The translations under genes and the position numbers were made by a program. Source: an uncultured Bacteroidales bacterium (GTDB taxonomy: Bacteria; Bacteroidota; Bacteroidia; Bacteroidales; WCHB1-69). Taken from it: a stretch of DNA of 64,000 bases. This document shows, one piece after another, positions 34,737 to 44,064 of this stretch. How positions within the stretch are numbered: the first letter of the stretch is position 1; each line of letters begins with the position of its first letter. The DNA is taken from NCBI GenBank assembly GCA_946413585.1, contig CAMKLG010000004.1, positions 1 to 64,000 of the forward strand. The letters run 5' to 3'. The notes under the pieces are model-generated. The model saw nothing but the letters and a program-made list of their open reading frames with translations. It had not been told where the DNA came from and searched no databases.

Positions 34737-37397
34737 ATGATAATGATGAACATTTTATCAAAACACATAACTGCATGGATAAAGATACCCGTGTTACTGA
34801 TTGTGTTTTTTAATGTCTTTAGGATAGCCTCCGCTCAAAACAATTACCCCGACAACATGGTGGAGGCGGACTGCTCGACAGAGGTGGAAGCTATAGACTG
34901 GGGAGTCCATGTGCAATGGTCGTCCACTACCATCGTCTCCAATCTGAATATCCCGCTTGTTGGGGATCTGGATGGGGACGGGCATCCAGAGGTGCTCTGT
35001 TTCGCCAAGGAGGGTGATATCAATTCGGACCCTAGGAGAAACAACAAACTGCTGGTCTTCGATGGGGTCACCAAACAGCAAAAGGCCGCTATCACTCTAC
35101 CCGCATACGTGACGGCATTCGATGCTGCCGCATACGGACTGGTGAGGTTGCCCGAAGGTCCTGGACTGATTGTTGTGGCTTGCTACGACTACAAACTAAG
35201 GGCTTACGACATCACCACTGCTAATCCTGCAACACCTTATTGGGTCTCAGACACGGATTTCGGCAACAGCACTGGAGACTATGCGGTGAATTTGGGCTTT
35301 GCCGACTTCAACGGGGACGGCACCCCTGAGGTTTTTATTCGCAACAAAATCTACAACGCCTCCAACGGCAAACTGCTGGCGAACGCCAACACTACCAACG
35401 CGGGAGCCTCCTATGCTCATTTCTCCCATGTCACCCACTGGAAACTCTCCTCACCCGTGGCAGCCGACATGTGTAACGACTCGCTGCCCGAGCTCATCCT
35501 GGGCAACGAAATCTACAGTGTCAACATCACTAACATAAACGGCACATCTGGCAACAGCATGTCACTTGTGCAACAAACTTCTCCACCCGCACAGGTACCC
35601 ACTGATGGGCATCCCCAAGTTGCCGATTTTAACCAAGACGGATTTTTGGATGTTCTCATCACCGTCCGCACGTCCGACCTGCATTCAGCTACCGTTTACG
35701 GATATGTGTGGGATGTCCACAATCAGACTGTCAGCACCCCATTCACCATCAGCACGAACAGTTCTGGCAAAAGCATCCCTTTGATTGCGGACATTGACAA
35801 TGACGGAGCGTTGGAGGTAGTCATTCAATGTGGGGCATCCGACTACAATCGCTTCAAGGCATACAAGTACGATGCCACTTCGCAGACCTTCTCTCTCTTA
35901 TGGGGGCTCCAACCCAATGAGGACTCCTACTCCAACGGAATCACCGCCTTCGATTTCAATCTGGACGGACTTCTAGAGCTGATTATCTGCGATCAAAGTA
36001 CACTGAAAATCGTGAACGGCAGCGGCAAAAGCCATTTAACCCATAACGACACCGTTCCAATTTATACGTTAGGGTCATTCCCTTTCTCCGAGGTCACCAT
36101 CATGCAGTATCCTGTCATTGCTGATGTGGATGCCGACGGAGCGGCGGAGATTGTCTCGGTGGGCAGCAACAAATTGAACATTCTCAAATCGACGGGTCAA
36201 CCGTGGGCGCCTGCACGACCCGTGTGGAACCAGTACATGTACAACATCACAAACGTGAACAAGGATCTTACCATTCCCACCACGGTGTTCAATAATGCCA
36301 CCGCCTTCACCGATCCTAATGGCGTGGTGCGCCGTCCTTTCAACAACTTCTTACAACAAACCACTACATTGGATCAGTATGGCCGGCCGTTCATGCCGCT
36401 GGCGAACGTTTCCGCCACCACAGACACTTCTCTCTCCTACGAGAATGGCATATTCTTCTATACTTTCCAGTTTTGTAACACTGGTAGTCAGATGCTTACC
36501 GCCCCATTCTATATCACCTATTACGCGAACAACTACGACGGAACTGTAATCAGCACCGAGACTGTTTCCTCCACGCTGATGCCCAGCGATTGCATCACAT
36601 GGGAAGTACAGTTCTCCGAAACAGATTTGATGGGGATTCCTGAACTTGAAAACATAGTGGTGGCACTGAACGACCACGGGACTGGTGTGGCCCAGAACGG
36701 CGGGCAGCAAGAGGAGTGCGACACTTCCGACAACTTCTTCACCTTCCGTGTCGATCCGTGCAATATTCCCAACGATACTGTCACGGCTGATGTTTGTGTT
36801 CATGAATCATACTCGGACGAGAATTTCGATATTCCTGCCACGGAAACAGAAGTGGCTGGTACTTATTATTTTACCAAAGTATATCAAGTAGCAGAATGCG
36901 ACAGCGTGATTGTCTTGCAACTGCGAGTGCATCCTGAATATGATATGCATTTCACGGAAACTATTCCAGAAGGAACAAGTTACGATAACCACGGCATTTT
37001 CCTGATTGAAAGCGCATTAGAAGGAATAGAACGTATTGACACTTCCATCACCTACGAAAGTGTTCATGGTTGCGACAGCACCATTCACATCACCATACAG
37101 ATGACTGTTGCGGATATTTCCTTGTATCTACCCAACGCCATCACCCCGTCCAAGTCCGACGGCTTGAACGACGGCTTTTCCCTTCCGGAAAAGATTCAGA
37201 ACCAATTGGCTGATTTTGAGATTATGATTTACAACCGTTGGGGCGAAATGGTTTTCTATTCCAACGACAAGAACTTCTGTTGGAACGGAGAAGCCAAAGG
37301 GAAAACATTCTATGGCAATGTGTACCAGTACATTATTCAATACTCGAAACCATTCGGAAAAAAGTTCACCGAGAAAGGCATAATCACCGTGCTATAA
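34737..37397 (+). CDS. FG-GAP-type surface protein with T9SS type B sorting domain, paralog A
   Basis: An 886-residue secreted protein. A signal peptide covers about residues 1-33. An N-terminal FG-GAP/VCBS-like propeller of type 1 follows, with repeated calcium-loop motifs (VGDLDGDGHPEVLCF, ADFNGDGTPEVFI, ADFNQDGFLDVLI, ADIDNDGALEVVI, ADVDADGAAEIVS). A junction segment reads PWAPARPVWNQYMYN to FNNFLQQTTTLDQYGRP. The type 1 C-terminal module holds a CNTGSQ CARDB-like domain, a Cys-containing domain and the CHU_C/type B sorting domain (LPNAITPSKSDGLNDGF, NRWGEMVFYSNDKNFCWNG). The T9SS exports it to the surface. Three paralogs follow. Several ATG codons lie near the start. Confidence 0.9.
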   Translation: MIMMNILSKHITAWIKIPVLLIVFFNVFRIASAQNNYPDNMVEADCSTEVEAIDWGVHVQWSSTTIVSNLNIPLVGDLDGDGHPEVLCFAKEGDINSDPRRNNKLLVFDGVTKQQKAAITLPAYVTAFDAAAYGLVRLPEGPGLIVVACYDYKLRAYDITTANPATPYWVSDTDFGNSTGDYAVNLGFADFNGDGTPEVFIRNKIYNASNGKLLANANTTNAGASYAHFSHVTHWKLSSPVAADMCNDSLPELILGNEIYSVNITNINGTSGNSMSLVQQTSPPAQVPTDGHPQVADFNQDGFLDVLITVRTSDLHSATVYGYVWDVHNQTVSTPFTISTNSSGKSIPLIADIDNDGALEVVIQCGASDYNRFKAYKYDATSQTFSLLWGLQPNEDSYSNGITAFDFNLDGLLELIICDQSTLKIVNGSGKSHLTHNDTVPIYTLGSFPFSEVTIMQYPVIADVDADGAAEIVSVGSNKLNILKSTGQPWAPARPVWNQYMYNITNVNKDLTIPTTVFNNATAFTDPNGVVRRPFNNFLQQTTTLDQYGRPFMPLANVSATTDTSLSYENGIFFYTFQFCNTGSQMLTAPFYITYYANNYDGTVISTETVSSTLMPSDCITWEVQFSETDLMGIPELENIVVALNDHGTGVAQNGGQQEECDTSDNFFTFRVDPCNIPNDTVTADVCVHESYSDENFDIPATETEVAGTYYFTKVYQVAECDSVIVLQLRVHPEYDMHFTETIPEGTSYDNHGIFLIESALEGIERIDTSITYESVHGCDSTIHITIQMTVADISLYLPNAITPSKSDGLNDGFSLPEKIQNQLADFEIMIYNRWGEMVFYSNDKNFCWNGEAKGKTFYGNVYQYIIQYSKPFGKKFTEKGIITVL

Positions 37398-37399
37398 CG

Positions 37400-37465
37400 T
37401 TCCGCTGCGCCACCAGCAGCCAGAAGTGCCAACTGCTGAACACAAACGTAACGGTGGTGCGGTAA
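37400..37465 (+). pseudogene. Relic of a type 2 C-terminus behind paralog A
   Basis: These 66 bp after the stop of paralog A still encode 21 residues ending NTNVTVVR plus a stop, and match the last 66 bp of paralog B (41303-41368) at 58 of 66 positions by my count. Paralog A itself ends in a different (type 1) module. The fragment is best explained as the old 3' end left behind when the type 1 module was recombined in. Confidence 0.85.
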
Positions 37466-37473
37466 GCGGAAGC

Positions 37474-37552
37474 TATTCTGAAAAATTTGTGATAATTGGA
37501 TTTTTATTCTGAAAAAATTGTAATTTTGCAGCCTTTATTTTGAAAAATTTGT
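37474..37552 (+). promoter_or_regulatory. Three 17-bp iterons at exact 31-bp spacing in front of the Fic gene
   Basis: Copies of TATTCTGAAAAATTTGT (variants TATTCTGAAAAAATTGT and TATTTTGAAAAATTTGT) begin at 37474, 37505 and 37536, close to three helical turns apart. The promoter box TAATTTTG (37521-37528) lies between the second and third copies, and the third abuts the ATG. This is the layout of an operator array; autoregulation by the N-terminal domain of the Fic protein is inferred. Confidence 0.8.
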
Positions 37553-39025
37553 ATGAAACCGTTATTGGATTTAAATAAGGAAATAATTTTTGCATCATCC
37601 GATTCGGATGTTTCTCACCAAATTGCACGTCTAGTGCAGTTGAGCCGTTTGCGCAAAATCGCACCGCGGATCTATACCCCTAATATGATAGACAGCCCGG
37701 AAGTCATCGTCAGACGAAATATTCTCAGCATCTTAAATTGGCGTTTCCCCAATACAGTCATCAGCCATAGGAGTGCTTGCGAAATGCGTCTCACTTCCGA
37801 AGGAACATTCTATCTGACAGGAACATATAATCGGAAAGTAACTGACTTGCCAGGGATAACCATATATCTGCTGAAAGGGCCGGCTGCTGACATCCAAGAT
37901 ATGGTATATGGACACATGTTCATCGCTAGCGAGTATCGGTGGATGCTGGAAAACATGCAATCCAGCCGCAAACAAGGTAATGATTCTAAAGTTCTTCCTA
38001 TATCATTGATTGAGAAAAAGTTGGAAAGTGTCTTAGTCGCTGGAGGAGAGGAACAGTTGAACCAGTATAGGGATACATTGCGTGAAACCGCTGAACGTCT
38101 GGGTATGACGGATGAATTTGCCAAAATTAACATTTTAATTTCAGCATTGCTGAACACCCATTCTTCACAAGTGCTCACTGACCCTGTCGTGAAAGCTGCA
38201 GCGGCTGGTACTCCTTTCGACGAAAAGCGGGTTGAATTGTTTGAAAAGCTGTTTGATGCACTACAGGGCCAGCATTTTTTGTCCAGACCGGTATCCGAAC
38301 AAACGGAAAACGAATACCTTGATATCGCTTTCTTTGAAAGCTATTTTTCCAACTATATTGAGGGCACGGAATTTGCAGTTGATGAAGCCCGCCAAATTGT
38401 GGAGACTGGAATCACAATTCCAAAAAGGACAGAGGACTCTCATGACATATTGGGAACATTCCATGTGGTCTCCAACCGAATGGAAATGCAGGCTTTTCCC
38501 ACTTCATCCCAAGAGTTTTTTGAGATTCTTAGCCGCAGACATGCCATTTTATTGGCAGGCCGTCCCGAATTGAATCCCGGGCACTTCAAGACCAAAAACA
38601 ATCGTGCAGGTAACACTGAATTTGTGGATGTGAACCGTGTGCAAGGGACTTTGGATGCCGGATTCAATTATTATTGTGCCCTCACTTCCCCTATCGCAAA
38701 GGCCATCTATATGATGTTCCTTATCAGCGAAGTGCATCCTTTTCAGGACGGTAACGGACGTTTGGCCAGAATCATGATGAATTCGGAATTATTTCGTGCA
38801 AATGAGTCAAAGATTATAGTTCCAACGGTTTCTCGTGAGGATTACCTTTTGGCTTTAAGGAAATCCAGCCGTCAGGGGATTGTGCAACCCTACATAAAAG
38901 TGATGACTCGCCTCCACCATTTCAGCAGCACCTTATATGGGAAAGATTTCCAAGAAATGTCCGATTACCTGACCCTCTGCAACGCCTTTGAGGAGCCTGA
39001 CGAAGCTAAGTTGAGATTTGGGTGA
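37553..39025 (+). CDS. Class II Fic-domain AMPylase-like protein with AbiEi-like N-terminal domain
   Basis: A 490-residue protein. The Fic core motif HPFQDGNGRLAR (from His395) has the catalytic His and the phosphate-binding Gly/Asn/Arg residues. The inhibitory helix motif S-x3-E-G is seen as SNYIEG at 266-271, so class II and self-inhibited. The first ~150 residues resemble the AbiEi antitoxin fold: a winged-helix-like QIARLVQLSRLRKIAPRIYTPN, then SHRSACEMRLTSEGTFYLTG. Fic enzymes transfer AMP to target proteins; the target is unknown. The gene lies between two T9SS paralogs and has its own operator array, so it looks like an inserted toxin-antitoxin-like element. Confidence 0.9.
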   Translation: MKPLLDLNKEIIFASSDSDVSHQIARLVQLSRLRKIAPRIYTPNMIDSPEVIVRRNILSILNWRFPNTVISHRSACEMRLTSEGTFYLTGTYNRKVTDLPGITIYLLKGPAADIQDMVYGHMFIASEYRWMLENMQSSRKQGNDSKVLPISLIEKKLESVLVAGGEEQLNQYRDTLRETAERLGMTDEFAKINILISALLNTHSSQVLTDPVVKAAAAGTPFDEKRVELFEKLFDALQGQHFLSRPVSEQTENEYLDIAFFESYFSNYIEGTEFAVDEARQIVETGITIPKRTEDSHDILGTFHVVSNRMEMQAFPTSSQEFFEILSRRHAILLAGRPELNPGHFKTKNNRAGNTEFVDVNRVQGTLDAGFNYYCALTSPIAKAIYMMFLISEVHPFQDGNGRLARIMMNSELFRANESKIIVPTVSREDYLLALRKSSRQGIVQPYIKVMTRLHHFSSTLYGKDFQEMSDYLTLCNAFEEPDEAKLRFG

Positions 39026-39067
39026 TTGACATTTTTATTCAACCGCATAAAACTCGAGAATTATTTG

Positions 39068-39075
39068 TATCTTTG
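39068..39075 (+). promoter_or_regulatory. -7 box of paralog B
   Basis: TATCTTTG followed by CCGCG, 28 bases before the ATG at 39104. Confidence 0.7.
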
Positions 39076-39103
39076 CCGCGTTATCACTGACAACTAACAC
39101 GAT

Positions 39104-41368
39104 ATGAAAAAACAGTTGACGATATGGATGCTGTGCTTATGCACTCTGACCATTTCTCACGCGCAGGTCACCTTGCCCGACAACATGGTGGAAGCGGATT
39201 GCGCTGCAGATGTGGAATCCATGACTTGGGGCGTAGTGAATGCCTGGTCATCGCCGACCATTGTGTCCAACCTGAACACTCCGTTGGTGGGTGACCTTGA
39301 CTACGACGGCCACCCTGACATCCTCTGTTTCTCGCTCGCCGGGCAGTCGCACTACGTGAACGACGGGTATATAGGGAATGTGGGCTTTGAACTGTTGTTA
39401 TATGACGGGGTGACCCACCAGTTGAAGACAACCGTGACAATGGAATCACCAGTATCAGAGTATGATGCTGCCGCTTACGGGCTGGTACGCACTTCCGACG
39501 GCAAAGGGTTGATTGTGGTGGCTTGCTATGACAACCGGCTACGGGCCTACGACATCACCTCAGCGACACCCAATACGCCCTACTGGGTCTCGGATGTGGA
39601 CTATGCGTCGGGCGCAAACAACTACGCCGTGAATGTGAGCTTTGCGGACTTCAACGGCGACGGACGCCCCGAAGTGTACGTCCGCAACAAAATCTACAAC
39701 GCGGAAACCGGCAAGTTGCTGGCGACGGCGAGCACCACGAATGCGGGCTTATCATATGCGCACTACACGCAGTTCACCCATAGGAAGCTGTCTTCCCCTT
39801 TTGCTGCCGACGTGTGCGGGGATAACCGGCCGGAACTGATACTCGGCAACGAAATCTTCGAGGTTACCATCACCAACCCGAATGGGACGGCGGGAAACAC
39901 AATGACGCTGGTGAAGCAGATCACCCCTCCTGGTAGCACACCCACTGACGGGCACGTGCAGGTGGCCGATTTCAATATGGACGGACATCTGGATGTCTTC
40001 ATCAGCATCAAGAACACGGATGCGCAATCGGGGACAGTATATTGCTATGTGTGGGACGTGCACAATGAGCAGGTCAGCAATCCGCTCATTATCAACACAA
40101 ACCGTTCTGGAAAGAGCATACCCTTGATAGCGGATATCGACAATGACGGCATGTTAGAGATAGTGCTGCAGTGCGGTGCGGCGACGAGCAACTTTATCCA
40201 AGCCCACAAGTACAATGCGACCACACAGTCGTTCACGCTGATGTGGGGCATGCACCCCGATGAAGATTCGTTTTCGAACAGTTTCACCGCTTTCGACTTT
40301 AACCAAGATGGCATTCTGGAGTTGATCATCTGCGACCAATCCACATTGAAGATCGTGAACGGCAGCGGCAAAAGCCATATCACCCACAACGACACGGTGG
40401 CGATGTATGTATTAAGCACGTTCCCTTACAGCGAGACCACCATCATGCAGTATCCGGTCATCGCCGATGTGGATGCTGACGGGTCGGCGGAGATTGTCTC
40501 CGTGGGCAGCTCGAAGCTGAACATTTTCAAGTCCTCAGGACAACCTTGGGCGCCCGCACGCCCCGTGTGGAACCAGTATATGTACAACGTCACCAACATC
40601 AACAAGGACCTCACTGTGCCCACGACGCTTTTCAACAATGCCACCGCCTTCACCGACCCGCAGGGCGTGACTCGCCGTCCATTCAACAACTTTCTGCAGC
40701 AGGCCACCACATTGGACCAGTACGGACGGCCGTTCGCGCTGTTGGCAAACCTCACCATTTCCAGCACCCCATCTGTGGAATTCGAAGGGGATGAAGTGTT
40801 AGCGGAGATAGAAGTCTGCAACACGGGGGAGCTTGCTTTCTCCCCGCCGATGTACGTCTCCATATATTCGTCTTCCGGTGATTTGGTGCAAACCGAAGAG
40901 TTTGCCCAAGGTCTGCTGCCCGGCGAATGCACCACCCTCAATCTCTCCATCAGTCAGGCCAATCTGAAACAGTTCAATAGCCCTTATCCATTGTGCATCG
41001 CTGTCAACGACAACGGGGAGGGTACCGCCCAATATGGCGGATTGCAGGCCGAGTGCGACACGACGGACAACTACGCCCGTTTCGATGGACGGCCATGCAA
41101 GGTGGATGTCCCAAATGTCATCACACCCAACGGCGACGGGTTCAACGACGTGTTTAAGCCCCAGCTGGAGGGAGACTTCCTCAGCCTGGAGATGGAGATC
41201 TTCGACCGTTGGGGAAAGAGGGTTTACCGACAGGAGAGCAAGGAATCTTTGAGTTGGGACGCCACCAACGTCTCCGACGGGGTCTATTTCTGCGCCATCG
41301 AGTACCGCTGCGCCACCAGCAGCCAGAAGCGCCAGTTGCTGAACACGAGCGTGACGGTGGTGCGGTGA
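39104..41368 (+). CDS. FG-GAP-type surface protein with T9SS type B sorting domain, paralog B
   Basis: A 754-residue secreted protein. The signal peptide (MKKQLTIWMLCLCTLTISHAQ) is followed by an N-terminal propeller of type 1, close to paralog A (PDNMVEADC, VSNLNTPLVGDLDYDGHPDILCF, ADFNGDGRPEVYV, ADIDNDGMLEIVL). The shared junction reads PWAPARPVWNQYMYN. The C-terminal module is type 2: CNTGELAFSPPMYVSIYSSSG, then ECDTTDN, and the sorting domain VPNVITPNGDGFNDVF to the end NTSVTVVR. It keeps the tail whose relic follows paralog A. Transcription starts from its own promoter. Confidence 0.9.
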   Translation: MKKQLTIWMLCLCTLTISHAQVTLPDNMVEADCAADVESMTWGVVNAWSSPTIVSNLNTPLVGDLDYDGHPDILCFSLAGQSHYVNDGYIGNVGFELLLYDGVTHQLKTTVTMESPVSEYDAAAYGLVRTSDGKGLIVVACYDNRLRAYDITSATPNTPYWVSDVDYASGANNYAVNVSFADFNGDGRPEVYVRNKIYNAETGKLLATASTTNAGLSYAHYTQFTHRKLSSPFAADVCGDNRPELILGNEIFEVTITNPNGTAGNTMTLVKQITPPGSTPTDGHVQVADFNMDGHLDVFISIKNTDAQSGTVYCYVWDVHNEQVSNPLIINTNRSGKSIPLIADIDNDGMLEIVLQCGAATSNFIQAHKYNATTQSFTLMWGMHPDEDSFSNSFTAFDFNQDGILELIICDQSTLKIVNGSGKSHITHNDTVAMYVLSTFPYSETTIMQYPVIADVDADGSAEIVSVGSSKLNIFKSSGQPWAPARPVWNQYMYNVTNINKDLTVPTTLFNNATAFTDPQGVTRRPFNNFLQQATTLDQYGRPFALLANLTISSTPSVEFEGDEVLAEIEVCNTGELAFSPPMYVSIYSSSGDLVQTEEFAQGLLPGECTTLNLSISQANLKQFNSPYPLCIAVNDNGEGTAQYGGLQAECDTTDNYARFDGRPCKVDVPNVITPNGDGFNDVFKPQLEGDFLSLEMEIFDRWGKRVYRQESKESLSWDATNVSDGVYFCAIEYRCATSSQKRQLLNTSVTVVR

Positions 41369-41381
41369 GCCGAAAAAGTAG

Positions 41382-41389
41382 TATTTTTG
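41382..41389 (+). promoter_or_regulatory. -7 box of paralogs C and D
   Basis: TATTTTTG followed by CCAC, 23 bases before the ATG of paralog C. No separate box is seen in the 12-bp gap before paralog D, so the two are probably co-transcribed. Confidence 0.7.
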
Positions 41390-41412
41390 CCACTTGATAA
41401 TACTTTGCAAAT

Positions 41413-44052
41413 ATGAACATGTTGAGACATGATATTCACACAAAGGAGCCCTGCATAATCATTTTGCTGATGATATGCATGTCCTTCCTTATGCAGGTCT
41501 CGGGGCAAACTGGTCTGCCCGACAACATCATGATTACCGATTGCACCACAGATGCCCAACAACAGCCTTGGGACGCACAAGTGTTGATGTCCGCCAACGA
41601 CATCCACTGCTATTACGTGCCCTTGGTCGGCGATATTGATGGAGATGGCATTGTGGAAATCGTGGCTGGAAAGGCTCTTACCAATGACCACTATACAACG
41701 CAGGTAGGCATCTATCGAGGAACTGATTTGCAATTGATTGGAACCATTAATGTTTCACAGAAAATTTATGCTGGTTATGCAGGTCCGATAGCCATTGTTC
41801 GTTACCCTGATGGCAATGGAGGTATGCAAGGTGCCGTCGTATTGCACTGTTACGACAACAAACTCCGCTCTTACAACATTAATGGACAACTAATTGCCAC
41901 CTCCAATGTGAACACTCCTTGCGAAGGGGTCGTTTCTGTAACAGATTTCAACTACGACGGTTGGCCTGAAATCTATATCGGGAACGCCATCTATGATGCA
42001 GCAACACTGACACAGTTATGTGCTGGCGACCCAACTGGTTATCTAGGCAGAAGCTACCGATGCAATTCCACCGAAAAGGGTCGTTGCGCCATGTCCTTCG
42101 CCGCCAATGTCCTCGGCGACTCCATTCCTGAGCTGATATGCGGCAACACCCTCTATCAAGTGAATATCGTCAGCCGCACCAATGTTTCCCAAAATAGCAT
42201 CAACGTACTCAAGACCGTCAATATACCCACACGGGTTCCACAAGATGGTAATGTAGCGGTTGCCGACTTTGATCTCGACGGGCAACTTGACGTACTTGTA
42301 ATCATTGATGGAACTTCTACAGATTACACCGATTCTGCCTATATATATGCCTATAACCCAGTCACAGAAAACATTCTTTTCGTTCACGGAAAATATGCCA
42401 AAACCATCGGGTATCCAATGGTGGGCGACATTGATGGAGACAATTTGCTGGAATTCGTATATTTAGATTACCAGCAGTCCGTGTCTCAGTCCAGAATCAC
42501 TGCGATAAGATTCAACCCGCAAACAGGACTGGAAACCAAGTGGCAAGCCACGCACAACGACCAGTCTGGCCAAACCACCATGACTCTGTTCGATTTCAAC
42601 CAGGATGGCATCATGGAAATTGTGTATCGCGACGAACAAAACCTGCGTATCATTAACGGCAGCGGCAAAAGTCACCGAACAGGAAACGATACTATTCCAT
42701 TTTACAACCTCTACACCAAAGGTATGACTGCTGGTACTTGGAAAGAATACCCTGTGGTGGCGGATGTCAACAACGACGGACGTGCCGAGGTTGTAGTGTG
42801 CGGCAAGATGACCACAGGACTTGGCTGGGTCGGGGGACAACTGGTGGTGATTGGCGGCATTCACCCGTGGGCTCCCGCGCGACCCGTGTGGAACCAGTAC
42901 TTGTACAACGTCACGAATGTCAACGCCGATTTGACTATCCCCATTCCGTTGTTCAATAACGCAACCGTTTTTACCGATCCGCAGAGTATGGTGTGCCGCC
43001 CCTTCAACAACTTTCTGCAACAAGCCACCACGCTGGACCAATATGGAAAGCCCTTCATGACTTTGGCAAACGCCACTGTCAACGATGCTGAAATATTTTT
43101 TGAAGACCAGAACACTTCGCTTTCATTTCAAGTTTGCAATACAGGAAGCCAAATACTATCCTCTCCTTTTTACATCACGTACTATGTAAATGAATATCAA
43201 GGAACTATACTACAGACAGCAACTATTAACAATTCCCTACCCCCTGGCGATTGCAGCACCATCCAAGTCACTTTTTCAAACGAGGATTTGTCAAACTATC
43301 CCAATATCGAAAACATTGTCATTTCCGTTAATGACAACGGCCATGGGGTCGCGCAATATGGAAACCAACAGGAAGAGTGCGACACTTCAGATAATTTCGC
43401 CTACCTCTCGCCATGTCCAAGCACCCGAGACACAGTTTTGGCAGACATTTGTGTACGAGAATCCTACCATGACGAAAACTTTGACATTGACGCTTCTGAA
43501 ACCGAAAACAGTGGTACAAAGTACTACAGCCGGACCTTTCAAACGGGAACATGCGACAGCATTATTGTCCTGAAACTGCAAGTGCATCCCGCATACGAAA
43601 TGCATTTCACCGAAACCATCTCCCAAGGTTCTGACTATGACCGACATGGGATATTCCTGAGTGAAAGCGTGTTGGGAGATCAAAATCGCATTGACACCTC
43701 CATCACTTTCCAAAGCGAATACGGCTGCGACAGTACCATATACATTACGATACAAATTGCAGTGTCGGAAATCACCCTGTATCTTCCCAATGCCATCACC
43801 CCATCTAAATCGGACGGAGTAAATGATGGTTTTTCACTTCCCGAAACGATTCAGAATCAAATAGATGATTTTGAAATCAGCATCTTCAACCGTTGGGGTG
43901 AAATGGTTTTCTATTCCAACGACAAAAACTTCTGCTGGCACGGCGAGTACAAAGGCAAAACTTACTACAACAACGTTTATCAGTATGTGATTCACTATTC
44001 GAACCATTTTGGGAAGAGATTTACTACAAAAGGTACTATCACGGTATTGTAA
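41413..44052 (+). CDS. FG-GAP-type surface protein with T9SS type B sorting domain, paralog C
   Basis: An 879-residue secreted protein with a signal peptide over about residues 1-33 (hydrophobic IIILLMICMSFLMQ, ending VSGQ). The N-terminal propeller is of type 2 (DCTTDAQQQPWDAQVL, YYVPLVGDIDGDGIVEIVAG, TDFNYDGWPEIYI, ADFDLDGQLDVLV, FDFNQDGIMEIVY), clearly different from A and B. After the junction HPWAPARPVWNQYLYN it carries the type 1 C-terminal module of paralog A: CNTGSQILSSPFYITYY, then LPNAITPSKSDGVNDGF and FNRWGEMVFYSNDKNFCW. So it joins an N-terminus like D to a C-terminus like A. Confidence 0.9.
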   Translation: MNMLRHDIHTKEPCIIILLMICMSFLMQVSGQTGLPDNIMITDCTTDAQQQPWDAQVLMSANDIHCYYVPLVGDIDGDGIVEIVAGKALTNDHYTTQVGIYRGTDLQLIGTINVSQKIYAGYAGPIAIVRYPDGNGGMQGAVVLHCYDNKLRSYNINGQLIATSNVNTPCEGVVSVTDFNYDGWPEIYIGNAIYDAATLTQLCAGDPTGYLGRSYRCNSTEKGRCAMSFAANVLGDSIPELICGNTLYQVNIVSRTNVSQNSINVLKTVNIPTRVPQDGNVAVADFDLDGQLDVLVIIDGTSTDYTDSAYIYAYNPVTENILFVHGKYAKTIGYPMVGDIDGDNLLEFVYLDYQQSVSQSRITAIRFNPQTGLETKWQATHNDQSGQTTMTLFDFNQDGIMEIVYRDEQNLRIINGSGKSHRTGNDTIPFYNLYTKGMTAGTWKEYPVVADVNNDGRAEVVVCGKMTTGLGWVGGQLVVIGGIHPWAPARPVWNQYLYNVTNVNADLTIPIPLFNNATVFTDPQSMVCRPFNNFLQQATTLDQYGKPFMTLANATVNDAEIFFEDQNTSLSFQVCNTGSQILSSPFYITYYVNEYQGTILQTATINNSLPPGDCSTIQVTFSNEDLSNYPNIENIVISVNDNGHGVAQYGNQQEECDTSDNFAYLSPCPSTRDTVLADICVRESYHDENFDIDASETENSGTKYYSRTFQTGTCDSIIVLKLQVHPAYEMHFTETISQGSDYDRHGIFLSESVLGDQNRIDTSITFQSEYGCDSTIYITIQIAVSEITLYLPNAITPSKSDGVNDGFSLPETIQNQIDDFEISIFNRWGEMVFYSNDKNFCWHGEYKGKTYYNNVYQYVIHYSNHFGKRFTTKGTITVL

Positions 44053-44064
44053 ATCAATCTTAAC

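Noticed and set aside
37474..37552. CRISPR-like array before the Fic gene
   Set aside because: There are only three repeats with 14-bp spacers, no cas genes, and the array overlaps a promoter; an operator array fits better. No CRISPR array was seen elsewhere.
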